From positions 1,918,325 through 1,982,324 of the forward strand of contig NC_089193.1 of assembly GCF_947507565.1 (NCBI RefSeq): a DNA stretch of 64,000 nt. The letters run 5' to 3'. The translations under genes were made by a program, and so were the position numbers. This document shows, one piece after another, positions 57,473 to 64,000 of the stretch. The DNA is from Oscarella lobularis (Eukaryota > Porifera > Homoscleromorpha > Homosclerophorida > Oscarellidae). The notes below the pieces were generated by a model. That model did no database searches. It was not told the origin of the DNA and worked only from the letters and a program-made list of their open reading frames with translations. Positions within the stretch are counted from its first letter, which is position 1. Each line of letters begins with the position of its first letter.

Positions 57473-59345
57473 TTAGCATGCTGGACCTGTAACGCAAGGG
57501 CCACAATCTTCGCTGTTCTTGCAATCAGGCGTTCCGCCTTCGCCCGGGACGATTGCCCACTTGAGCAGCGGCTGCACGACATTCATCCCATTCTCCTCAC
57601 TATTTCTCTTTGGATTATCATTCTTCCATCCAGACGGACACATCAGAGTGCCCGTGCTTCCGCCATTCACATCACCAGGATGCCTCAATCCCATAACGAG
57701 ACCCAACTAGAAATACTGTACATTAAAAAACCTATATAATCAAAATAAAAAAAGACAATAGTACCTGGTGAGCCAAATGAGTCAAATCGACACCATCTTC
57801 ACCCGGACTACAATTAACCTGCTCATCTGACGTAATAACCTTCGCCCCTTCGACGCCAACTCCCCACGTCGCGCCGCCGCCGTGCAAATTCGACGGAGAG
57901 AACTTGGGAACGAAAAAAACCTCTATGCAATCGGCGTCATCAACTCGTTTTCGTAGTGAAAACTCCTCGCTCGCTTTGACGACAGAATACGCGTTACTCG
58001 ACACCGTTTTCCATTCTCGAAACTCGAACTCGATATTGACTTTGTCCCATTCGGCAATTGCGCCCGGTTGACCGAATGGCAAGCCAGCACCGCTTAGTTT
58101 CGTCTCGTACCGCGTGCATCGCCTCCTCGTGTTCCACCACCATCCACGTCTGACCGACCTCAAACATTTAGTTGTGCTATACTGTATACGAATTGGTTGG
58201 ATGCAGAGACGACGTTTTAGAAAGAACGGAAAGGGGAAAAGATCATTTGGACAAGGCAGGATGAGAATCTAGATCAAATTCAATTTCTTTTCGATAGACG
58301 AAAGCGAGATAATGCTAACCTTGACCCAAATCACTTTCCAGAGAACGATTTTCAAGGGTAAAATACCGAGTCTTCGTTGCGCCGACGACGGGCCGATCCA
58401 GAGGACAATTTTAATGTGAACTTTGATGTGCAACGTTTCGTTTGTCGGCTTCGTCATGCTCAAGTCGTAGAGTCGATCGAGAAGCATTCCGTCGCCCTCT
58501 TCGCTATCCACGCTCACCATCGCCGTCGTATCGACTAGCTGATTAGGAGCGTAATAGTTTTCGTCATTGGGAGAATTTACGAAGAAGCGATACGAGTCTA
58601 GCGTTTCGTATATGCCCGAATGGGCTGATCCTTCGATTTGAGCCTCGAGACCTCGGCAATCGTTCGTCACGTTGACGGAACCGAGTCGAGCGGCGAATCC
58701 CAACGAACGAGTCGAGGAATAGTCGTAGTTCGTCAGCAGATCGGCGGGAACGGACGGGAAGTGCAGATTGAAATCGTTGAAGGTGAACGCGCCGTCGTTT
58801 TCGCCGTCGAACGTCGCCTTCGCCGACAGCGAAGCGGCGCCAGCGTAATCCGATTCAAGGTCGTCAACGAAGACAAGGACGACTTTGCGTTTCTTAGGCG
58901 GCTTCGTCGGAGGAGCTGTAGTAATGAAGGGAGTCGTGGGAGCTTCGGTAGTGACTTCAGGAGTAGTAGGAGCCTCTGTAGTGACTTCAGGAGTAGTAGG
59001 AGCCTCTGTAGTGACTTCAGGAGTAGTAGGAGCCTCTGTAGTGACTTCAGGAGTCGTGGGAGCTTCTGTAGTGATGAAAGGAGCCTCTGTAGTGACTTCG
59101 GCTGTGGTGGGATCCACGATAATAACGTCGGCTGTAGTGGGATCTTCGATAATAACGTCGGCTGTAGTGGGATCTTCGATAATAACGTCGGCTGTAGTGG
59201 GATCCTCGATGATAACGACGGATGTAGTGGCCTCTGGGGGTTCAGTAGTGTCAAAGACGATGTCCTGAGTTGGAGGAAATGTTTGGCCGTGCGCGGAAAA
59301 CGCGACGAGGGCAAGGGAAGCGACGAAAATCCAAGACGACACCAT
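57473..59345 (-). CDS. Secreted Thr-rich protein with a degenerate (probably inactive) metallopeptidase-like domain
   Basis: ATG 59345 gives a signal peptide (MVSSWIFVASLALVAFSAHG). It is followed by a mucin-like stalk made of two 10-residue repeats (EDPTTADVII and TEAPTTPEVT), then the dibasic segment KPPKKRKVVLVFVDD, and a folded region (58.9-58.3 kb). After an intron ending CGTATACAG, the next exon encodes WDKVNIEFEFREWKTV and DGVDLTHLAHQ. The final exon starts LGLVMGLRHPGD, contains GTLMCPSGW like a Met-turn, and ends with paired Cys (DCGPC) at TAA 57473-57475. All joins are phase 0. The zinc signature HExxHxxGxxH reads HQLGLVMGLRH, so the catalytic Glu and the second zinc His are both replaced. 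A binding or regulatory role rather than proteolysis is inferred. Confidence 0.75.
58941..59215 (-). repeat. Two adjacent 30-bp minisatellites in coding sequence
   Basis: One array repeats GTGACTTCAGGAGTAGTAGG plus 10 bases (about four copies, 58950-59080) encoding TEAPTTPEVT on the minus strand. The second repeats ATAATAACGTCGGCTGTAGT plus 10 bases (about four copies, 59090-59215) encoding EDPTTADVII. Both periods are multiples of three. Confidence 0.9.
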
Positions 59346-59597
59346 GAGAGGGAGGGAGACTTTGGAACTGGACCCAAAATGAATACCAAAAGACTGAGAC
59401 ACCCTTTATCTACCGCGCCACTGCTAAACGAATCAATAGCGTTGCTAAACAACTATGCAATAACAGGATCTGGGACTAGGGTTAAGGTTGGTTTCCTCCA
59501 AAAGGAAGTACGTCATTGGTGCTACAGGTCAAGCCAAAGAACCCTCCTAAGTCCAAATTCCAAGGACGCCTCTAACCTCTGCCCTTCACTTGTACCT

Positions 59598-60824
59598 CTA
59601 ATTGCTTGGCTGAAGCTCAATCAAGCTGTTACTCGACTCAGCCAAATCCGCAATGGATACTCTACCTCTCTGACGAATAAACTTCGCCACTTTGTTCAGC
59701 TCTTCCTCAGAGATATAGATGAATTTTCCTCGGTCGTCAACGACTCCCGTAAGCCGGCCTAGCTCCTCCAAAGCATGTATCCGATTAATTGCATCCTTAG
59801 AATAGAAATAAATGACGTTTTGTGAATTTTTAAGGGTTTTCTGGCACCTGCGTTTTGAGATGAAAGTGAGCCGCGAGATCTTCTAATAGCACGACTTTCT
59901 GCGTCTAAAACCGCAATTCCATGACGTTTCCTTACCCCATCCGGCTTCCTAACCTTTATATAATCAATGAAGTCTTGCAAAAGAGTATCAGACTAGAGAA
60001 AAGGTCTTTGAAACGATCCGTATTATCGTTAGGGAAGTATTACTTCTTGCATGATGTCTGTTTCTCCGCTTCCTTCCGTGTCGACGCTAAAGAATTCCTT
60101 CAGACGTTCGTACTCCTTTTGTTCTTCTTCTTCGCGACGTAATCGTTCCTGACGAGCCTACGCAAAGGGGATTTATTATTAGAAACGTGGCCTGAGGCGA
60201 AGGAAATCTTTTTTTAACCTTTTCTTCTTGTTCTTGTTGCTGAATTTCTTCTTCTTCTTCTTTTTCTTTTGCGTGCTCGCGTCTCAGCTCTTCGCGTTTC
60301 TTTCGATCTTCTCTCGCTGCTTCCTCTTGCTGGTCGAGAAGAAGAAATTTTAAAATTCTAAGGAAGTTATTTTTTTTGATTTTCTCACTTCTCTTCGAGC
60401 TTTTCTCTCCTCTTTTTCTTCTAATTTTCTCAGCTTTTTCGTTCCGAATTTTCCCTTTATTGCTTTATCTGTCATATCCTGTGCTTCGTTTTCGTCTAAA
60501 GGGGGGCGTTTCCCATTCGATTCCCTGCCTTGTCTTTATTTTACCGAATTCGACGTCATCTCGCTCCGCTCTTCGTCTTCCTTCGATTAGTCGCGCTCGA
60601 GCTGTTCGTCCTCGCGGCACTCGTCGACGCTGATCGATTTCTTCGTCCTCTTTCTTGTCGTTGTCGTTTTGAGTTCCATCCGATGCTAAACATGGGCTCA
60701 AACGGCGGGAAATAGACCAAGTCGTCGTACCTGAGTCTTTTGGAGATCCTTTCTTAAATATCTTTATTGCTATGAGCACGAAAACGGCTGCTAGAGCGCC
60801 TAGAAGCCAGAATAGCGGATTCAT
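59598..60824 (-). CDS. DDRGK1: DDRGK domain-containing protein 1 (UFMylation adaptor UFBP1)
   Basis: Component of the UFM1 ligase complex at the ER membrane. ATG 60824 opens an N-terminal membrane anchor ([20 protein letters not shown]). A charged segment follows with [18 protein letters not shown], then a long Glu/Arg/Lys coiled coil (60.45-60.13 kb). The winged-helix part has [20 protein letters not shown] and [20 protein letters not shown]; the namesake motif [11 protein letters not shown] (about 59725-59757) and [19 protein letters not shown] complete it, ending at TAG 59598-59600. Length and domain order match the family. It is divergently transcribed from the mitochondrial ribosomal gene 223 bp away. 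Confidence 0.95.
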
Positions 60825-61047
60825 GGTCGTTTACGATAATCCGTAACTCTTCTACGATTACGGCACCACCGTTTGCGTGCTAAATAGTTCTAAGTTGTCA
60901 AGTGGCATTCAAAATAGTTTATTCACATTGTTCTGAAACCATTATGACCGTGTGCGTGGTAAAAATCCTCGCGAAAACCGAAAAAAAGCCTGTCGTAAGA
61001 ATAGACGTCCGGGCGGACGCTAGGAACACACAGCTCCCCGTATAGAA
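60825..61047. promoter_or_regulatory. Bidirectional promoter region, DDRGK1 / MRPL2
   Basis: 223 bp between divergent start codons of two housekeeping genes. No TATA element is evident. Shared promoter use is inferred from the geometry. Confidence 0.5.
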
Positions 61048-61800
61048 ATGAATCTTCTCCGCCGAATGCCGACGGTATCTCTACCAGCCCTCACAAGACT
61101 ATTTCCAACACGTCGCCTTGCTCCGACGCCCGTCGCGTCATTCCACGCATCGTTTCCACGAGAACAGAAGCTCATGGTGGGCCTAAGGAAAAAAGGCGGT
61201 CGCGGTCGCTATGGACACAAGACAGTCGGTCGCCAAGGCGGCGGCCACAAGCAAAAATACCGTATAATTGATTTCAAACGTGCTCCCGTCCAATCAGAAT
61301 CAAGCCTCGCAGAAAAAGTCCTAAGCATCGAATACGACCCATGTAGATCAGCTAGAATCGCCATGGTAGCGGGAAAGGCGAGAAAATACATCTTAGCGCC
61401 CCACGGTATGGAAGTGGGTCAATTAGTCACAGCGATGAGATCTAAACCAGAGAAAGTCGCTCTACAGACAGGAAATGTGTATCAATTGCGTTATATTCCA
61501 CTTGGACAAGCCGTTCATAATATAGAATTGAGGGTTGGGAAGGGTGGACAGATTGTTCGCTCTGCTGGAACGTTTGCTATTGTTCAGCAGAAAATTTCCG
61601 GGGGCGATCGTGTCGTTTTGAAATTGCCGTCCGGGCAGTTGAAAGAGGTGCGAGGCGATTGTGTGGCAACGCTGGGACGGCTGTCGAATGTTGATCATCG
61701 GAATCGTGTGCTTGGGAAGGCGGGGAGGAGTCGATGGTTGGGGATTCGGCCGAAGCCGAATAAACAGAAGAAATTGAGAAAGAAAAAGGAAGGAGTTTGA
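61048..61800 (+). CDS. MRPL2: Mitochondrial large-subunit ribosomal protein uL2m (L2), single exon
   Basis: 250 residues, intronless. The Arg/Leu-rich, acid-poor N-terminus (MNLLRRMPTVSLPALTRLFP) is a typical mitochondrial targeting sequence. L2 family motifs follow in order: GGRGRYGHKTVGRQGGGHKQ, YRIIDFKR, VLSIEYDPCRSARIAMV, YILAPHGM, LGQAVHNIELRVGKGGQIVR and SAGTFAIV. Near the C-terminus are LPSGQLKEVRG and HRNRVLGKAGRSRWLGIRP, with a basic tail. L2 binds the peptidyl-transferase region of the large rRNA. The final IRP(K/T)..RG segment is shortened, as in mitochondrial homologues. Confidence 0.95.
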   Translation: MNLLRRMPTVSLPALTRLFPTRRLAPTPVASFHASFPREQKLMVGLRKKGGRGRYGHKTVGRQGGGHKQKYRIIDFKRAPVQSESSLAEKVLSIEYDPCRSARIAMVAGKARKYILAPHGMEVGQLVTAMRSKPEKVALQTGNVYQLRYIPLGQAVHNIELRVGKGGQIVRSAGTFAIVQQKISGGDRVVLKLPSGQLKEVRGDCVATLGRLSNVDHRNRVLGKAGRSRWLGIRPKPNKQKKLRKKKEGV

Positions 61801-62390
61801 TTATTAGTTATGTATTTCGTTTGAGACTTGCCTATGGGTAAATACAATTTATGTGAAGAATTGATTACGTCACCAAAGGGGGACCCCAAAAAATGGATCG
61901 CCCAGAGTCGCTTTTCGTCGGTTTTTCAATTAAAAAGTCTCTCCGCTGGTTGAGTGGCAGCGTAAGATGGCCAAAAGTTCTTCGAATTCCTAGTTAGAGC
62001 GGAAATCCATGTCGCTGCGATTTCTAGCGGCTATCTCTCGCTCTTTTTCCTTCGTCCCTCGTCCGCGCTCTTTCTCTTGCCTGTACGAAAGCGCGACACG
62101 TCTTCGGCTAGCGTCTGTAGCGTAGAATCGGCGTAGAAACCCGGCGTCGAGCTACTACCGGGACTTTAGTAGACATGCGCGCGAAAAAGGAGAGACTGTA
62201 CCTTCGAAATCTACACGAAAGCGTAAGACGAAACCGTTCAAGAAGAGGAAAGGCGTCCACGAGGCATTTTCGATCGCCATCTTGAACTTGACTTGAGGCG
62301 CGATTAATTGCATCATTTCTTGCTAAAAATAATCTGCTGACTATAATCATTATGCAATCGATAGTCAAACCGGTATTGAAACCGGTTTGT
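61801..62390. other. Intergenic region, nothing recognised
   Basis: About 590 bp downstream of MRPL2. It has several short open stretches but no start-donor-acceptor arrangement and no domain. GAAACCGGTTTG at 62376-62387 partly repeats CAAACCGG at 62364-62371, a small local inverted repeat. Confidence 0.4.
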
Positions 62391-63180
62391 ATTTGACACG
62401 TACGTGCGCGAACCAATCAGTGTGCTGGAAAGGTGCGAAAAGAGCGCTAGGCGTCGCACACCGTTCAAGAGCGAAGCGCACCGCCGATTTCCTTCAGTTG
62501 CGGCTGAGGGTGGGTGCGGCGTGGAGCAATCTGCGTCTCATCCTTGAGAGGACTGGCTCGGGAGATTCGACAGAAGGCAAGCGGGGATAGTTGGAACTCA
62601 GCGTGGCCCACGGATAATTCCGTGCCGGAGCCCGTAAGCGGGGCGATGGGGGGCTTCGGCCTCGGTTTACGCACTGGGCAGAACGATCGCTAAGGTCTTA
62701 TTGTCGTCAACAAGCACGATCCGCGTTAGGCTGAGTGGATACGGCTTGGAGGGGGTGTTCATTATGGCCTGGTTGCCGGCACTTGTCTCACCCGAACGAC
62801 GCGATTAGACCGAGGATGATCTGGCCCAGGAGCCTTCGATTCCTCCACTGCACTGTCTTCATTGTTGACTCCTACAAGCAGTGGTCAGCCTCTCTCCACT
62901 CCACAAGGCCCGGTTCTTCTCAGGAAGACATACCGAAGGCTTTGGTACCAGCGCACCGGGGTTTCGGTATTAGGGGCCGATCCTCATCCAGGTGGGTACT
63001 GAATGGAGTGGCCGAGGACCCGCAACTCACCCGAAAATTTTTGGAAGGGGGTCATCGCTTCGGTGAAGACTTCCCTGGGCTACGAAGCGTCCGAACCTCC
63101 ACGCGGTGTAGCCTGGATAGCGCTAATACGGACGCAACTCAAAAGGTACGTACAACGATTATTTGGCAGTGACTAATAGC
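62391..63180 (+). other. GC-rich block of unknown nature, possible non-coding transcript
   Basis: About 780 bp whose base composition is clearly more GC-rich and less AT-biased than flanking DNA. It contains many short self-complementary stretches (for example GGCCCACGGATAATTCCGTGCC at 62604, split here by its loop, and GCCCGTAAGCGGGGC). The longest open frame (62735-63172) lacks an ATG. The block ends at CAAAAG/GTACGT, a possible splice donor, followed by a TTTTTTTTAG acceptor. It resembles structured RNA or a decayed repeat, but I recognise no rRNA, SRP, RNase P or snRNA signature. Confidence 0.35.
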
Positions 63181-63183
63181 ATT

Positions 63184-63245
63184 TTTTTTAGGTCAAGCGC
63201 TGAAGAAAAAGGATTTTTTTAGGTCGTGCGCTGAAGAAAAATGAT
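63184..63245 (+). repeat. ~32-bp direct repeat with embedded TTTTTTTAG
   Basis: TTTTTTTAGGTCAAGCGCTGAAGAAAAA and TTTTTTTAGGTCGTGCGCTGAAGAAAAA lie back to back (each segment given as two parts: TTTTTTTAGGTC then (AA/GT)GCGCTGAAG with A5). Each copy could serve as a splice acceptor. No function is known. Confidence 0.7.
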
Positions 63246-63500
63246 CGACGAGAACGCTGGAGGAAAACGGTGGACGAGCGAGCTGAGAAAAACGATCGAA
63301 GAGCGCCCTGAAGTAATTGGCGATCGATGGACGAAGACAGAAGGACGGAAGATTGGAAGTGAGTTTTGCTAGCGAAAGGAGGGGGTTTGTACTGCATGAT
63401 TAGTGTAAAATCGCTGTGTGTTTGTGTGGAAATAAAATGGAATCGATAAACTTTTTCGATCGTCTCAAAAACAAACGCGTGCGCTAAGCGAAGGTCGAAA

Positions 63501-64000
63501 ATGCGACGATTCGTTCGATTCTTCTCAAGTACGACCGCGAAATTTATCCACAGGTGGCTTCTGAGTGTTTCCCCAGCGCAATCGAACCCGTTCGTGCACG
63601 TGGAATCGGTGAAATATCGACGAGACGACACGACCAACGTAACGCCGAACACAATCGATCGCATTGCACGCCAGTTGCACCGAAAACACGCTCATCCAAT
63701 CAACATAGTAAAGAAAAGAGTCGAAAATCACGTGCAAACATCGTATAGAACTCGCAATGGGCTATCACCTCTTTTCACAGCTCTGGATGATATCAGCCCA
63801 GGCAGGAAAAACGTCAATTTTACATTATCTATTCATTTTATCTTGTAGTTGTGACGGTGAGGCAAAATTTCGACAGTCTATTAGTTCCCAGAGATCATCC
63901 CAGCAGATCGAAAAATGATAACTACTATGTAGCAACCAATGTTCACTTTCACTTCACCTGCATAATAATATTGCACTAGATTAATTCTGAGTACATGTTG
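63501..64000 (+). CDS. FARS2: Mitochondrial phenylalanyl-tRNA synthetase, N-terminal part (runs off window)
   Basis: ATG 63501 gives a mitochondrial-type leader ([19 protein letters not shown]). Exon 1 then has [32 protein letters not shown] and [12 protein letters not shown]. It ends at 63801 followed by GCAGGA. Exon 2 starts at 63849 after TTTTATCTTGTAG and gives [20 protein letters not shown] and NDNYYVATN, the conserved class II core entry of mitochondrial PheRS (SPVVTTWQNFDSLLIP in human). The join works only with the GC donor at 63802-63803. The rest of the gene lies beyond base 64000. The enzyme charges mitochondrial tRNA-Phe. Confidence 0.85.

Noticed and set aside
58638..59762. Long plus-strand open frames (374 and 127 residues) opposite the Thr-rich protein
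   Set aside because: They arise from the 30-bp minisatellites read on the other strand; the minus-strand reading has signal peptide, phase-consistent splicing and conserved domain.
62735..63172. 145-residue plus-strand open frame
   Set aside because: The frame opens directly after a stop with GTG, not ATG, and the translation has no recognisable feature.
62391..63180. Ribosomal, SRP, RNase P or spliceosomal RNA
   Set aside because: None of the signature sequences of these RNAs that I know could be found on either strand.
63188..63664. 158-residue antisense open frame overlapping FARS2
   Set aside because: FARS2 exon 1 is supported by conserved motifs on the plus strand; the antisense frame is low-complexity Phe/Ser from poly-A tracts.
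1..64000. CRISPR arrays, bacterial operons, tRNA genes
   Set aside because: No spaced direct repeats of CRISPR type, no Shine-Dalgarno-led gene runs and no convincing tRNA A-box/B-box pair with a cloverleaf were seen.

Overview
This is eukaryotic, animal-type nuclear DNA. Nearly every gene is broken by short introns, mostly about 45-65 bp, rich in TTAATTAA/ATTTATTT, and usually GT-AG. Genes are packed tail to head with gaps of about 0.05-0.5 kb. The content is metazoan: gamma-adaptin, a PRIP-type phospholipase C pair, Nup62, a ZC3H4/6-type zinc finger protein, an ionotropic glutamate receptor, SUMF1 and DDRGK1. A compact early-branching animal, most plausibly a sponge, fits best; that is inference and no taxonomic marker was found.

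Layout. 1-13.6 kb (+): the 3' end of a proline-rich gene; AP-1 gamma-adaptin (22 exons, one intron carrying an inverted-repeat element with an internal 20-bp satellite); a xanthine dehydrogenase/aldehyde oxidase family protein with an unusual N-terminal CxxC pair; a universal stress protein. 13.6-16.2 kb: repeat-rich and nearly gene-free. 16.2-29.2 kb (-): a RhoGAP protein, two tandem PRIP-like phospholipase C genes that keep the catalytic residues, and a Nup62 whose N-terminal region has no phenylalanine. 29.4-44.1 kb (+): a tandem duplication of a three-gene cassette (X, helical unknown; Y, long secreted surface protein with a Ser/Pro stalk; Z, small secreted Cys-rich protein), with a broken copy of the 5' end of Nup62 at the internal junction. 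44.3-47.2 kb (-): ZC3H4/6-like. 47.4-48.6 kb (+): DUF4476-type proline-rich protein. 48.8-52.4 kb (-): glutamate receptor and a small basic protein. 52.4-53.5 kb (+): SUMF1. 53.5-60.8 kb (-): a coiled-coil protein, a secreted protein with a degenerate metallopeptidase site, and DDRGK1. 61.0-61.8 kb (+): mitochondrial uL2. 63.5-64 kb (+): the start of mitochondrial phenylalanyl-tRNA synthetase.

Most genes are unrelated housekeeping or signalling genes. The functional clusters are the PRIP/PLC pair and the X-Y-Z cassette, which looks like a lineage-specific cell-surface locus and is the best candidate for something undescribed. Exon joins were checked by reading frame phase where coordinates are given; identities are judged by eye, because no alignment or database search was run.
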